A DNA stretch of 64,000 nucleotides from Haloferula sp. BvORR071 (GCF_000739615.1 NZ_BATP01000039.1:186001-250000); one strand, 5' to 3'. Positions 50,281 through 62,440 are shown, numbered from the stretch's first letter. Notes: a model not told the origin generated them from the sequence alone. Numbers and translations: made by a program.

Positions 50281-50997
50281 ATGGATCCCCGTGCTAAAGC
50301 GATTTTGCCCCAGTGTCGTCAATTGATAGGCCAGGCGGATCACCGGCCTGCCGCCTGCGACGGGAAGCAGCTTTATCCCAAGCAAGACCATCGTTGGTAT
50401 GCGGAGCAGCAGCAGGCCTTTGAAGACGCGGGTTGTCACTTGTTAGGGGACTACCATTTCGTTGGCAGCACCCCGACCGCGAGCGACCAGATGCGCTGTT
50501 TCATCCGGGCGCTCCTGACGCCGGATGGACTCGCCGGAATTGCCGTTTATCACACCAAGCCACCTCTCTGGCAGAAGCTTCTCTTGCTCCTTTTCACGGG
50601 CCAGTGGCGGCTCTCCAAGGTTAGGGAGTGCCAGAGCTTCTTCTCGGACGGTACCAGTGTCACCACCACCATCGTTGCGCCGTCCTCGCTGCTGGATACG
50701 CCGCCTCACGAGAGCCGGCTCTTTGTGCCGCCGCAGACTTCGGTGGCAGACCAACTCGAAGCACACCGTCGTCACGTGGAAGACTGGTGCTCCCGAAGTG
50801 CCGGTCGTACGCCGCGCCGCATGGAATCACTGGAAGAACTCTATACGGCTGAATTCAACCTGCAGAGGGTTACGCAAGGCTTCCGGAAAAAGCATGGTGG
50901 CATGACCGTTCCCGAAATCGCCCGCATGGCCAATTGCAGCAAGGCGGACGCGGAGATCATCCAAGCGGACCTGATTGTCGCCTTGCAGGCCGGTTAG
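50281..50997 (+). CDS. Hypothetical cytoplasmic protein
   Basis: Not recognised; 238 residues, no signal peptide. The middle holds the hydrophobic segment PPLWQKLLLLLFTGQW, which could be a membrane-touching helix but is short. The C-terminal ~60 residues (EELYTAEFNLQRVTQGFRKK, then HGGMTVPEIARMANCSKADA) resemble a helix-turn-helix pattern. The start ATG is directly preceded by a GATAAT hexamer. It is convergent with the TPR-like gene, two bases apart at the stops. Confidence 0.6.
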   Translation: MDPRAKAILPQCRQLIGQADHRPAACDGKQLYPKQDHRWYAEQQQAFEDAGCHLLGDYHFVGSTPTASDQMRCFIRALLTPDGLAGIAVYHTKPPLWQKLLLLLFTGQWRLSKVRECQSFFSDGTSVTTTIVAPSSLLDTPPHESRLFVPPQTSVADQLEAHRRHVEDWCSRSAGRTPRRMESLEELYTAEFNLQRVTQGFRKKHGGMTVPEIARMANCSKADAEIIQADLIVALQAG

Positions 50998-50998
50998 G

Positions 50999-51904
50999 CT
51001 ACTTCTTCTCCGCCCCCAGCTCCTTGATCCCTTCCTTCGCCGCTTCCTTCAATTCATCGTCCGCCTCCAGCTCCAGCACCTTCTTGTAGGACGCCAGCGC
51101 CTCCTTGTCCTGCTTCGCCCCACGCTGCGCTTCGGCCAGATTCAGCAGGATCAGCGCGTCCTTCGGCGCCTTGGAGTTCGCCAGCTTCAGCAAGCGCAGC
51201 ACCTCGGCACTGTCGTCCTTGGCATCGGCCAGCGCCGCGAGGATGTTGTAGGCAAACGGGTGCTCCGGATAAGCGGCGATGGTGGCCTCGCAGAGCTGCT
51301 TGCAGAGCTTCTCGCTCTCGGGATTGCCTTCTTCCAGCAGCGGCGCGCTGTAGCCTTGGATCGACTCGGGCACCATCGTGGCCGCTGGCTCCGGCAGCGC
51401 CTTGTCATCGCTCCACTTCAAGTCCGCGGCCTGCTCCTTGCTGACCTTGAGAACCGCCAGCAGGGTCTCCACCGCGGCCGCTTCTTGCCCGGTCTTGACT
51501 TGCACCTGTGCCAGGCCGAAGCCGATATCCAGCCGCTGTGGGAAGCGCTTGAAGCCCTCCGCCGTCAGATCGCGCGCCTTCTTGCGCAGGCTCGGATCGA
51601 CATCGGCATTGGTGCTGATGCTGCCGACTTCATCGCCGGTCTTCGGATCGCGGATCGAGGGCTCGCCCTTGTTCGCGGGCTTGGTTGAAAGGTTCGGCTG
51701 CTCGGCGAAGCGCCACCAATAGTTCGAGGCCAGCGCATAGTAGTTCGGATTGGCCGCTTGGGCCGTCTCCGATTCAGCAAGGAACTTCACCATCGCCTCG
51801 TGGTCGCCCGCCTCGCGGAGCTTCTGGAACTTGTCGGAAAATTCGTCGGCACGTGCCGCGAAGGGCAGGGCGATCAAGGCGAGCAGCAGGGACAGCCGAT
51901 TCAT
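50999..51904 (-). CDS. Secreted TPR-like protein
   Basis: A 301-residue protein with a signal peptide (MNRLSLLLALIALPFAARAD). It is otherwise mainly helical with TPR-like repeats: PNYYALASNYWWRFAE near the start, ALADAKDDSAEVLRLLKLAN, APKDALILLNLAEAQRGAKQ and DKEALASYKKVLELEADDEL near the end. TPR proteins mediate protein contacts; the partner is unknown. It is expected in the periplasm. ATG 51904 was used because the signal peptide starts there; the frame extends further but without similar features. Confidence 0.8.
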   Translation of the reverse strand: MNRLSLLLALIALPFAARADEFSDKFQKLREAGDHEAMVKFLAESETAQAANPNYYALASNYWWRFAEQPNLSTKPANKGEPSIRDPKTGDEVGSISTNADVDPSLRKKARDLTAEGFKRFPQRLDIGFGLAQVQVKTGQEAAAVETLLAVLKVSKEQAADLKWSDDKALPEPAATMVPESIQGYSAPLLEEGNPESEKLCKQLCEATIAAYPEHPFAYNILAALADAKDDSAEVLRLLKLANSKAPKDALILLNLAEAQRGAKQDKEALASYKKVLELEADDELKEAAKEGIKELGAEKK

Positions 51905-52040
51905 GGCGCGCACCTTAGCACCGGCTTCCTGGAAAAGGAAAGGGCCGCTGGTCGGGTTTGAGGTGATTGTTGCGGACGAATTCGTTCGATGGAAGGCGAC
52001 GAACCCATCCCGATGATCCACCCTGCATGGGCTTCCTCCT

Positions 52041-52076
52041 CCCTGCCTTTCTCCTGTTCGAATTCTGCCTTTCTCC
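52041..52076. repeat. Short word repeat (ctgcctttctcctgttcg type)
   Basis: The spacer upstream of the sulfatase gene has 'ctgcctttctcctgttcg' followed by 'aattctgcctttctcc'. The word ctgcctttct is repeated. A close match lies at 63791-63834. It has no coding capacity. Confidence 0.5.
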
Positions 52077-52194
52077 ACCACCCCGGGAATTCCGTCTCCT
52101 AGCGGGACAAGATCGGCTCAGTGGCCCGCGGGCTCAGGGAGATACTGCCACGCTTTTGTGTGAGACCGCGCGGGAGATCCGGGTAGATCGTCCC

Positions 52195-53733
52195 ATGCAC
52201 TTTCTCCTCGCAGCCATGGCCACAGTTCTGGCAGTGACGATGTCCTCCGGCATCGCCGCCCCGAATATCGTCTACATTCTCGCCGATGACATGGGCTACG
52301 GCGACCCCCACTACATGGGCGGCAAGGTGCCTACACCGCACATCGACCGCCTGGCAGCCGAAGGCATGCGCTTCACGGACTCGCACACCTCATCCTCCGT
52401 CTGCACGCCCACCCGCTACAGCATCTTGACCGGTCGCTACAACTGGCGCTCCACGCTCAAGCAAGCGGTGCTGCCCGGCAATGGCGAGCCGCTCATCAAG
52501 GAAGGCCGGACCACCGTCGCCAATCTGCTCAAGGACGCCGGCTACCGCACCGCCATCATCGGCAAGTGGCACCTCGGCCTCCGCTGGGGCAAGCTCGACA
52601 AGGCCCGCACCGCGGAAAGCGGCCCCACCGAAGGCGAAGGCTGGAAACTCGACTACAGACAGCCCGTCAAGCGCGGCCCGCTCACACTCGGCTTCGACCA
52701 GAGCTTCATCATCTCCGCCTCCCTGGACATGGCACCCTTCGTCTACCTGCGCAATGACAAGCCCACCGCCATCCCCACCGTCACCAAGACCTGGCTGCGC
52801 CCCGGCCCCGCGGCCAAGGACTTCGAAGCCGAAAACTGCCTCCCCGACTTCGCCTCTGAGGCCCGCAACTTCATCAAGAGTGCCGCGGCGGACAAGGAGA
52901 AGCCCTTCTTCCTCTACCTCCCTCTAACAAGCCCGCACACGCCAGTCGTTCCCACCGCGCAGTGGAAAGGCAAATCCGGCATCGGCAGCTACGGCGACTT
53001 CCTCATGGAGACCGATTGGGTCGTAGGCGAAGTCCTCGCCGAACTTGATGCCGCCGGCATCGCGAAGGACACCTTGCTCATCTTCACCTCGGACAATGGC
53101 TTCGCGCCGGCGGCAAAACTCGCCGACCAGCTCAAGCACGGCCACAAGCCGCTAGGCGACCTGCGCGGCACCAAGGCCGACATCTGGGAAGGCGGCCACC
53201 GCACGCCCTTCATCGTCCGCTGGCCCGGCCAGGTGAAGCCCGCCAGCACCTGCGCCACCACCATCTGCACCACCGACTTCTTCGCCACCGCAGCCGACGT
53301 CCTCGGCAAGGCCTCCTCCATCCCCGCGGACACCGCCGAGGACAGCTTCTCCCTCATGCCCCTCCTCAAGGGCGAGCCCACCTACTCCCGCCCCTTCACC
53401 ATCCACCACTCCATCAACGGCTCCTTCGCCATCCGCCAGGGCGATTGGAAGCTCTGCCTCTGCCCGGATTCAGGCGGCTGGTCTGATCCCAAGCCCGACT
53501 CTCCCGCCGCCGCCGAGGCCTATCCCGTCCAACTCTACAACCTCAAGGACGATCCCGCCGAGTCCAAGAACCTCGCCGACAAGGAACTCGATCGCGTCAA
53601 GGAAATGGCCAGCACCCTCGCCAAGGCCATCCGCGATGGCCGCACCACTCCCGGCAGCCCACAGACCAACGACGGCAAGCCAATCGAATTCCCCAAGCGT
53701 GTGAAGGAACTCCTGCCCTTGCTGGCCGAGTAG
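52195..53733 (+). CDS. Exported sulfatase (formylglycine type)
   Basis: A 512-residue arylsulfatase-family enzyme that removes sulfate from sugars or other esters. A signal peptide (HFLLAAMATVLAVTMSSGIA) is followed by the metal-binding NIVYILADDMGYGD. The formylglycine site is SSVCTPTRYSILTGR (Cys70, CxPxR), and IIGKWHLGLRWG, HLYLPLTSPHTP-like YLPLTSPHTPVVPTAQWKGK and FTSDNGFAP follow. The Cys must be converted by a formylglycine-generating enzyme, which is not in the window. ATG 52195 lies five bases after a TAGATC hexamer, so the leader may be very short. Verrucomicrobia often have many sulfatases for algal polysaccharides. Confidence 0.92.
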   Translation: MHFLLAAMATVLAVTMSSGIAAPNIVYILADDMGYGDPHYMGGKVPTPHIDRLAAEGMRFTDSHTSSSVCTPTRYSILTGRYNWRSTLKQAVLPGNGEPLIKEGRTTVANLLKDAGYRTAIIGKWHLGLRWGKLDKARTAESGPTEGEGWKLDYRQPVKRGPLTLGFDQSFIISASLDMAPFVYLRNDKPTAIPTVTKTWLRPGPAAKDFEAENCLPDFASEARNFIKSAAADKEKPFFLYLPLTSPHTPVVPTAQWKGKSGIGSYGDFLMETDWVVGEVLAELDAAGIAKDTLLIFTSDNGFAPAAKLADQLKHGHKPLGDLRGTKADIWEGGHRTPFIVRWPGQVKPASTCATTICTTDFFATAADVLGKASSIPADTAEDSFSLMPLLKGEPTYSRPFTIHHSINGSFAIRQGDWKLCLCPDSGGWSDPKPDSPAAAEAYPVQLYNLKDDPAESKNLADKELDRVKEMASTLAKAIRDGRTTPGSPQTNDGKPIEFPKRVKELLPLLAE

Positions 53734-53739
53734 CAGGGG

Positions 53740-53756
53740 AGGGGAGCATTTCCCCT
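53740..53756 (+). terminator. Short hairpin after the sulfatase gene
   Basis: AGGGGA (53740-53745) and TCCCCT (53751-53756) form a 6-bp stem with a 5-base loop, followed by TTTGA. It is seven bases after the sulfatase stop codon and is a plausible weak intrinsic terminator. Confidence 0.4.
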
Positions 53757-53790
53757 TTGATCCCGGCCCAATCTCCCGGAGTCTAGGGCC

Positions 53791-55944
53791 ATGCCGGCCA
53801 GCGGCACGACCGATCCCATCCCCCTGAGCCGCGAGCCCGAATCCTTGGGCCCGGATCTGCGCCGTGCCCTGCGCGGCGTGGTGGCCTTCATGTTGCCGCT
53901 GCTGTTCTCGCTGCACAGCGGCGTCCGCTTCGATCCCGTCTTCGCCTGCATTGCAGCGCACACCATCTCGCTGGTCGATGTCCGTGGCGCCTACTCACTG
54001 CGCTTCGGGCTACTGCTGGCCATGAGCCTGATCCTCGCGGCGGCCACCGCACTCGGAATCGCGGGTGCCTATAGCCTTCCGCTGGCCCTGGCGGGCACCT
54101 TGGCCATGGCCGTGGCGGGTGGGCTCTGGCGTCACCTGAGTAGCGACTACGGGCCGGGTCTCGCAGTCTCCACCGGCCTGATGTTCCTCGTCTCCCTCTC
54201 GCTGCATGTCCCGCAGGCAGGTGCGATTCATCCAGCCTTGGGTACCCTCGCCGGGGGCCTTTTCGGAGTGCTGCTCCAAGTCATCGGCTGGCCCTTCCAC
54301 CCGCAGCATCCTCTTCGCCGCACTGTGGCAGAGAGCTGGCTCTCCCTTGCCACCTTGCTGGATGCCATGCTGCCAGAAGGCAAGGACCGCGCGGAGCGGA
54401 TCACCGCAAAGCAAGCCGAGTTCCGCGCTACCATGAACCAAACCCTGGCCCTCCTTGCTCCCGAAGCCAGGCGCAAGGGCTCCTGGCAGCAGCGCCTCGA
54501 GCTGTTGAACCTCGCCGCCGCTCGCTTTGCCGTCCGCATCATTGCCTTCAACACCGCATTGGAAGCCGCGATGGCGCGACCGACTTTCTCACCCTTGGTG
54601 CCATCCTTTGCACCGCTGCTCGACTCACTCTCGAATACCTCGCGCACCGTGGCCCTCGCCGTCGTCTCGCGGCAGCCCTCCCATCTCGCGGCCTTCGAAG
54701 TCAGGCTCACGCGCTTGGAGAATCTCCTCGAAGTCCTGCGCTCCAGCTTGGAAGCGCATCCCGATGACGCCGCTGTGACCGGTCAGCTGGACGATATGCT
54801 GCGGCAGCTCGGTGAGCAGCTTCAGCTCGTCCACGAAGCACTGCTGGCCACCCTCGATTGTGCCGGCCAGCACGGGGCCTTCTCGCTGGAACTCGCCGAC
54901 CTCCACTCGCTCGCCCTGCGACCTCTCGCCGCATCGCTCAACCTCAGCCGCAAGGTCGATCCCGCGCTCATTCGCTACACCGCCCGCATCGCCATCCTGG
55001 TGTCCATCGGCGTGGTGATCTTCAAGTGGCTCCAGATCCCGCACGGCTACTGGCTGCCTTTCTCCATGATGGTCGTCCTCCAGCCCGACTACGGCTCGAC
55101 CCGCAAGCGCGCCGCGGAGCGCATGCTCGGCACCGTGGCCGGCGGCGTCATCGCCAGCAGCCTCCTCTGGCTGCATCCACCGCTGTGGGTTCTCCTCTCT
55201 GCCGCCGCCCTCACCATCGCGGCCTTCTCCTATTGGGTGAAGCGCGCCTACGGCATCGCCGTGATCTTCATCACCCTGAATGTCGTCCTCCTGTTAGAAG
55301 CTCACCAGCCCGTCACCCTCGCCGTCACCGCCGAGCGCCTCGGCTGCACCCTTGCCGGCGGCTTCCTCGCCCTCGCCGCAGCCTGGATCTTCTGGCCGGT
55401 TTGGGAACGCCAGCGCTTCCCCGCGATCATGGCTCAGGCACTCGCGGCCAATGCCGCCTACCTCAAGGAAGTGCTCCAGCGCCTCAAGCAGGGAATCGTC
55501 TTGGACGAATCACTCCTCATGCTTCGCCGTGCCGCCGAGTCCGCGAACAGCGAGGTCTTCTCCTCCCTGCGCCGCATGAATGCCGATCCCCGCAGCCGCC
55601 GCGACGGCCTCGAAAGCGCCGCCGCGCTCGCCAATGGCAACCAGCGCGTCACCAACGCCCTCTCCGTCGTCACCCTCCATCTCAACGACCAGCATAGCCG
55701 CCACCCCGAGATCTTGGACGAACTCCAGTCACTCGGCGCAGCCAGCTTCAAAGCCCTGCAAGGCCCAGCCACCCCGCAATCGTTGGAGAATATTCTAACA
55801 GAACTGGAAGCCGTCTCCCTCCCGCAGATCGATCCCGATCACCGCGACCCCTCCCGCTTCCGCGAACCGTGGGTCTTCCCCCAACTCTCGCGCATCCTCA
55901 CCGAGATGAGCGCGATGATGCTAGCTGCCACACAGGAGCGCTGA
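53791..55944 (+). CDS. FUSC-family transporter (YccS/AaeB-like)
   Basis: A 717-residue inner-membrane protein with the double architecture of the FUSC family: an N-terminal set of hydrophobic segments (about residues 30-165), a long cytoplasmic helical region (about 170-390), a second membrane set (about 395-545; IAILVSIGVVIFKWLQIPHG, YWLPFSMMVVLQPDYGSTRK), and a C-terminal helical region. The PDYGSTRKRAAERMLGTVAG segment, with Pro-Asp-Tyr/Phe-x-x-Thr and the Arg-Gly-type turn, is the family's hallmark. Members export aromatic carboxylic acids and similar compounds. The start ATG lies near a TAGGG stretch without a Shine-Dalgarno sequence. Confidence 0.88.
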   Translation: MPASGTTDPIPLSREPESLGPDLRRALRGVVAFMLPLLFSLHSGVRFDPVFACIAAHTISLVDVRGAYSLRFGLLLAMSLILAAATALGIAGAYSLPLALAGTLAMAVAGGLWRHLSSDYGPGLAVSTGLMFLVSLSLHVPQAGAIHPALGTLAGGLFGVLLQVIGWPFHPQHPLRRTVAESWLSLATLLDAMLPEGKDRAERITAKQAEFRATMNQTLALLAPEARRKGSWQQRLELLNLAAARFAVRIIAFNTALEAAMARPTFSPLVPSFAPLLDSLSNTSRTVALAVVSRQPSHLAAFEVRLTRLENLLEVLRSSLEAHPDDAAVTGQLDDMLRQLGEQLQLVHEALLATLDCAGQHGAFSLELADLHSLALRPLAASLNLSRKVDPALIRYTARIAILVSIGVVIFKWLQIPHGYWLPFSMMVVLQPDYGSTRKRAAERMLGTVAGGVIASSLLWLHPPLWVLLSAAALTIAAFSYWVKRAYGIAVIFITLNVVLLLEAHQPVTLAVTAERLGCTLAGGFLALAAAWIFWPVWERQRFPAIMAQALAANAAYLKEVLQRLKQGIVLDESLLMLRRAAESANSEVFSSLRRMNADPRSRRDGLESAAALANGNQRVTNALSVVTLHLNDQHSRHPEILDELQSLGAASFKALQGPATPQSLENILTELEAVSLPQIDPDHRDPSRFREPWVFPQLSRILTEMSAMMLAATQER

Positions 55945-56050
55945 GATCTGGAAGGCCCACGAATCGGTGTGATCACCAGGCTTCACTCGCATCTCTCTTA
56001 ACGCCGGAGGCGTGTCGGAGATTTTGCTCGGATTCCCCCAAGCAAAAAAA

Positions 56051-56072
56051 CCGCCCCGGTCTCCCGGGGCGG
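56051..56072. terminator. Bidirectional intrinsic terminator
   Basis: Arms CCGCCCCGG (56051-56059) and CCGGGGCGG (56064-56072) with a TCTC loop. An A-run (aaaaaaa, 56044-56050) lies to the left and TTTT to the right. It is thus a textbook terminator for the minus-strand ppdK gene and also serves the plus-strand FUSC gene. Confidence 0.9.
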
Positions 56073-56126
56073 CTTTTGAATCTCTTCAGCGGCTTCTGCT
56101 ATGACCGCCGCTGGAAAGGCGCGCGA

Positions 56127-58973
<2,847 letters not shown>

Positions 58974-59058
58974 CTCTTGTTGTTGGAGTGGGGTTGGTCT
59001 TGGGAAAGGCGCGTGGAGACGGCGAAAAAGCCGCCGTACCCCCGGGCGCGGACGCGCG

Positions 59059-59086
59059 AGGCTAGCGACCAAGAAGCTTGTGTCAA
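59059..59086 (-). promoter_or_regulatory. Promoter of ppdK
   Basis: On the minus strand, TTGACA (59086-59081) and TAGCCT (59064-59059) are 16 bases apart, the same spacing as in the rpsL promoter. The start of transcription would be near 59052, about 80 bases before the ppdK ATG. Confidence 0.6.
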
Positions 59087-59256
59087 TGAACCAGTTCCGT
59101 CTGTGGAACGCGTTGCAGGAGACCGTTTCCCACATGCCATCACAGCGGCAAATCACGCATCTCGATCCAGATCTCAAAAGACCTCCGCGATCGCTGCTCT
59201 CACCCAAAACTGCAGCGCGGCGAAGGCAATCCCGGCGGGATGCTAATCTTCTCGGA

Positions 59257-59279
59257 ACCAAAGGATAGTAACCTTTGGT
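59257..59279. promoter_or_regulatory. Inverted repeat, possible operator
   Basis: ACCAAAGG (59257-59264) and CCTTTGGT (59272-59279) are perfect inverted arms around atagtaa. It lies 41 bases upstream of the coiled-coil gene and could be an operator or a leader hairpin. Confidence 0.45.
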
Positions 59280-59320
59280 GCAATAGCGGCCGCCTGAACG
59301 GGGTGATAGACCGGCAGACC

Positions 59321-60313
59321 ATGAAAAACTGTCTCTGTCTGCTCCTCGTGGGGACCTGCCTCGGCTTTGCCCAAGAGTCCGCCACCGTCGATCTTGCCGC
59401 CCGCCGTGAGTCCGTGGTCACGCTCAAGCAGCGCATTGATGCCCGCCAGAAGCGTCTCGACGAAGTCGCCGGCGAGATCCGCGACCGCTCGGCCAAGACC
59501 GACAAGAAGATCGAGGACCTCGTGAAAATGCTCTCTGGCCTGAAGGATTCGCAGGACTCCAAGCGCCGCATTTCCGACGTGAAGGGCGAGGCCGCCGCCG
59601 GGCTCAAGCGCCTCGTCGAAATCTACCGCACCGAGCGCCGCAACACCTTGGCGCGCCTCGCCAAGGATCCCGCCGCAGAGAAAGAAGCCCTCTCCACCGA
59701 TCTCGCCGCCATGGACAAACTGGCCGAGAAGCGCATCGCCGACATCGTGGAATTGGTGAAATCAATGCCCGGCGGCACCGACGTCCAGAAGTACGAAAAC
59801 GACGGCGACACCTACTACGACAACGGTACCTACTACGAAAACAGCCGCATCAGCGAGGCTTGGCGCCAGAATCGCCGCGACAAGGTGGAGACCGAAAAGG
59901 CCCGCCGCGAAGCCCAGCAAGCCCTTGAAAAGGCCATCGCCGACCTCAGCGGTCGCCGCGATACCGCCAAGAACGCGGTGAACGCCGCTGGCCTCAGCGA
60001 TGCGGAAAAGGAGATCCGCCAGCAAGAACTCGCCAACGTCGAGGGCATGCTCCAGCAGCGCAAGGCCCAGCTCGTCGAGGTCTCGCGCCCCGCTCTCACC
60101 CCGGAAGAATCCGCCTCCAAGAATGAGGCCGACGACCTGAAGAGCCTTCTCGCCGAAGCCCGCAGCGACATCGGCAGCGACGTCCGGAAAACCCTCACCC
60201 TCTACCGCGAAGCCGTGGTAGAACGCGAAAACATCCGCGACCTCCGCGAAAACCTCGCCGCCCGCGAAAAGTGGCTGCAGGAAAACGACCCCGAGGCCAA
60301 GAAGGACAAGTAA
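59321..60313 (+). CDS. Secreted long coiled-coil protein
   Basis: A 330-residue protein with a signal peptide ([17 protein letters not shown]), then almost entirely charged helix suited to coiled-coil formation: [40 protein letters not shown], and later [20 protein letters not shown] and [21 protein letters not shown] central break (about residues 155-185) is rich in Asp, Tyr and Asn ([18 protein letters not shown]). No known domain was recognised; the periplasm is the expected place. It is divergent to ppdK, with a 347-base spacer. A strong hairpin terminator follows. Confidence 0.8.
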   Translation: MKNCLCLLLVGTCLGFAQESATVDLAARRESVVTLKQRIDARQKRLDEVAGEIRDRSAKTDKKIEDLVKMLSGLKDSQDSKRRISDVKGEAAAGLKRLVEIYRTERRNTLARLAKDPAAEKEALSTDLAAMDKLAEKRIADIVELVKSMPGGTDVQKYENDGDTYYDNGTYYENSRISEAWRQNRRDKVETEKARREAQQALEKAIADLSGRRDTAKNAVNAAGLSDAEKEIRQQELANVEGMLQQRKAQLVEVSRPALTPEESASKNEADDLKSLLAEARSDIGSDVRKTLTLYREAVVERENIRDLRENLAAREKWLQENDPEAKKDK

Positions 60314-60353
60314 GCCCAACGGGACGGCCTCAGGCCCGACCTTCTTCCCTCAA

Positions 60354-60391
60354 CCCGTCCCCGGCGCCGACCTATCGGCCCCGGGGACGGG
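60354..60391 (+). terminator. Intrinsic terminator after the coiled-coil gene
   Basis: Arms CCCGTCCCCGG (60354-60364) and CCGGGGACGGG (60381-60391) form an 11-bp stem with a 16-base loop, followed by CGTTTCT. It lies 41 bases after the stop codon and fits a terminator. Confidence 0.75.
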
Positions 60392-60429
60392 CGTTTCTGC
60401 CCATCGCGAAGCGGCTACCTGCCACTCCC

Positions 60430-60917
60430 ACCCCGCGCTCCCGCCTCAGGCCCCTTGGGACCGCGAGGTCTCCGGCCTCGCCTCACCGGCCGAGCGAACC
60501 CACCACCAAAGCCCGCCCCCTTGTTAAGTGAATTCCGCCGCGTAGCGGCCTTGGACTGCGTGCAGCCTGCTGCCGCTTTCGGCAGGCAACCCTGTTGCCG
60601 TGAAGCAGCAGGAGAACTTCGTCTCCAGATCGGGAGCGATGCCGAAGCTAACCCTGCTTCCCCGGACACAGGGCCTCCACCCCATCCCTCGTGCCCACCA
60701 CAGTGCCTGCCCCACCGGGAGCGCCGCGGCACCGCCTCGCCTCACCGTTCGAGCGAACCCACCACCAAAGCCCGCCCCGCTAGCAAGTGGATCCCGCCGC
60801 GCAGCGGCCTTGGACTGAGTGCAGCCTGCTACCGCTTTCGGCAGGCAACCCTGTTGCCGTGAAGCAGCAGGAGAACCTAGTTTCCAGATCGGGAGCGACG
60901 CTGAACCAAACCCACGC
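60430..60917. repeat. Dispersed long repeat, copies 1 and 2
   Basis: Copy 1 covers about 60430-60663 and copy 2 about 60733-60917. The shared core runs from 'gcgaacccaccaccaaagc' through 'agcggccttggactgcgtg', 'ggcaggcaaccctgttgccg' and 'tgaagcagcaggagaac' to 'ccagatcgggagcga'. Several hairpins are built in: CCGC/GCGG, CTGCCG/CGGCAG and GGCAAC/GTTGCC. A third copy lies at 61998-62240. The 830 bases between 60314 and 61145 otherwise hold no gene. Confidence 0.85.
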
Positions 60918-61145
60918 CCTCCCGTCATTGTAAAAGCTCGCAGCTCCCGGGAAGAGCTCGCGCATCGTGCAAAGCCTGGCCTTGCCATTTGCAGATGGAA
61001 CACACTCACCACGGCAGAGGATGCCCATTCATCCCCGCCCGGAGTCCCCGCGTCGGCTCTAATCTCCCCAACTGCTACGCTTCACTCCGCCATCCACCCG
61101 GCGTGCCAGCGCGCGGCTTGGCATCCCTCGTGCGAAGACATCCCC

Positions 61146-61445
61146 ATGAAGATCGTCCTCAACTCACGCACGATCGTCGGCCCGCAGCACGCTCAAGCCG
61201 CGGCCTTTGCCAGCGAATGGCCGCCCGGTAATCCGGTCAGCATTGAATGGATCGAAAGCTCGTCCAGCCGCTGCGTGCTTGCTGTTGAGATTCCGGAAGA
61301 CCAGCCCGTCATCCTCACGGGTACCGTGGCACCCCTCGACGGTCACGATGCCCGTGGTCATCTTGAAATCGATCTCCGCGACAATTTGGGTCTCCCGCCC
61401 TACAAAGGCGAAGACGCAGACCACTGCGAAAACTCCTCTGTCTGA
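61146..61445 (+). CDS. Hypothetical small protein
   Basis: Not recognised; 99 residues. MKIVLNSRTIVGPQHAQAAA begins a compact, mixed alpha/beta-looking chain with ASEWPPGNPVSIEWIESSSS and CVLAVEIPEDQPVILTGTVA. No signal peptide and no motif. It starts without a clear Shine-Dalgarno sequence and is followed eight bases later by the GNAT-like gene, so the two may form an operon in the middle of the repeat zone. Confidence 0.5.
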   Translation: MKIVLNSRTIVGPQHAQAAAFASEWPPGNPVSIEWIESSSSRCVLAVEIPEDQPVILTGTVAPLDGHDARGHLEIDLRDNLGLPPYKGEDADHCENSSV

Positions 61446-61453
61446 ACCGAACC

Positions 61454-61915
61454 ATGTCGCCCGGCTCTTCCATTCCCTCGCTCGGCCATTGCCTCACTGA
61501 TGCCGGGGTCACGCTCCGATTTGTGAGATTGATCGCTCCCACCGCTCTTGGACTTGCCCCCTACTGCCATTTCCGGATCAGGGTGGCTTCCCTCGACGTC
61601 GGGCACCTCAATCTGCGGTTGGGCGACAGCGAACACCTCCGCAGCGTGGTCGGCCACATCGGCTACGGAATCCGCCGCAGATTCCGTGGCCACCATCTTG
61701 CTCTTTCTGCGTGTCGGGCTCTCGCCCCCTTTGCGCGGCGGCTTGCTCCGGAGTGGATCTTGACCTGCGACCCTGCCAACCACGCCTCCCGCCGCACCCT
61801 TGAACGCCTCGTCGGAAATACTGGCGAGGAAGTGCCGGTCCCCCGGAACGATTCCCATTATCAGCGCGGTTCCCGGACCAAGCTTCGCTTCCATTGGTTC
61901 CCGGGATTCGCCTAG
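61454..61915 (+). CDS. GNAT-like acetyltransferase
   Basis: A 153-residue protein with a GNAT-like pattern: VASLDVGHLNLRLGDSEHLR, VVGHIGYGIRRRFRGHHLAL (a weak acetyl-CoA loop with RRRFRG), the helix ACRALAPFARRL, and the ending WILTCDPANHASRRTLERLV, which is the usual CxxxNxxSxxxxEkxG strand-helix in a Pro-Ala-Asn-His form. The substrate is unknown. It follows the hypothetical gene by eight bases and is flanked by repeats, so it may be an accessory gene. Confidence 0.65.
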   Translation: MSPGSSIPSLGHCLTDAGVTLRFVRLIAPTALGLAPYCHFRIRVASLDVGHLNLRLGDSEHLRSVVGHIGYGIRRRFRGHHLALSACRALAPFARRLAPEWILTCDPANHASRRTLERLVGNTGEEVPVPRNDSHYQRGSRTKLRFHWFPGFA

Positions 61916-61997
61916 CTGTGCGTCTGCCGCCATCTTCCGTGCACACCGCATTTGCAGCCCCACCGGGACAGCGTGGCAGCGCCTCGCTTCACCGCTC

Positions 61998-62240
61998 GAG
62001 CCAACCACCCCGCGTTCCCGCATCAGGCCTCCTGGGACCGCGAGGTCTCCCGCCTCGCCTCACCGGTCGGGCGAACCCACCACCAAAGCTCGCCTCCTTA
62101 TCAAGTGGATCCCGCCGCGTAGCGGCCTTGGACTGCGTGCAGCCTGCTGCCGCTTTCGGCAGGCAACCCAGTTGCCGTGAAGCAGCAGGAGAACCTCGTT
62201 TCCAGATCGGGAGCGATGCCGAAGCAAACCCTGCCTCCCG
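61998..62240. repeat. Dispersed long repeat, copy 3
   Basis: It matches copy 1 (60430-60663) over about 235 bases, from 'cgttcccgcatcaggcctcc' and 'gaccgcgaggtctcc' through the 'agcggccttggactgcgtg' core to 'ccctgcctcccggg'. Just upstream (61960-61990) is a piece that matches the upstream flank of copy 2, so copies are mosaics. Confidence 0.85.
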
Positions 62241-62370
62241 GGAACGCGGAGCCTCCAGCCCTCTTGCTCACGCTATCTCCTTTGCCCTGCGAGCCACGGG
62301 AAATCGTGCCAATTCAAGACCCGGCCTCGTATCAAAACTAGCTGCCTTCTCCCGCCACAAAGGGGCATCC

Positions 62371-62440
62371 TATCGTAGCCCGGGCATCGCCCGGGGAGGT
62401 CATGCGTCGACGATTTTCGAGCCCTGAAAGGGCGAGCTAA
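62371..62440. repeat. Bipartite hairpin element, single copy
   Basis: A long hairpin with arms AGCCCGGGC and GCCCGGG around 'atc', then about 30 bases, then a short stem GCCCTGAAAGGGC. It has the same two-hairpin design as the arrays at 45502 and 49053, but in the opposite order and with other arm sequences. Confidence 0.6.

Noticed and set aside
60819-61145. Extension of the small hypothetical gene into the repeat
   Set aside because: The upstream part of the frame lies in repeat copy 2 and shares no style with the 99-residue protein; ATG 61146 is more plausible.
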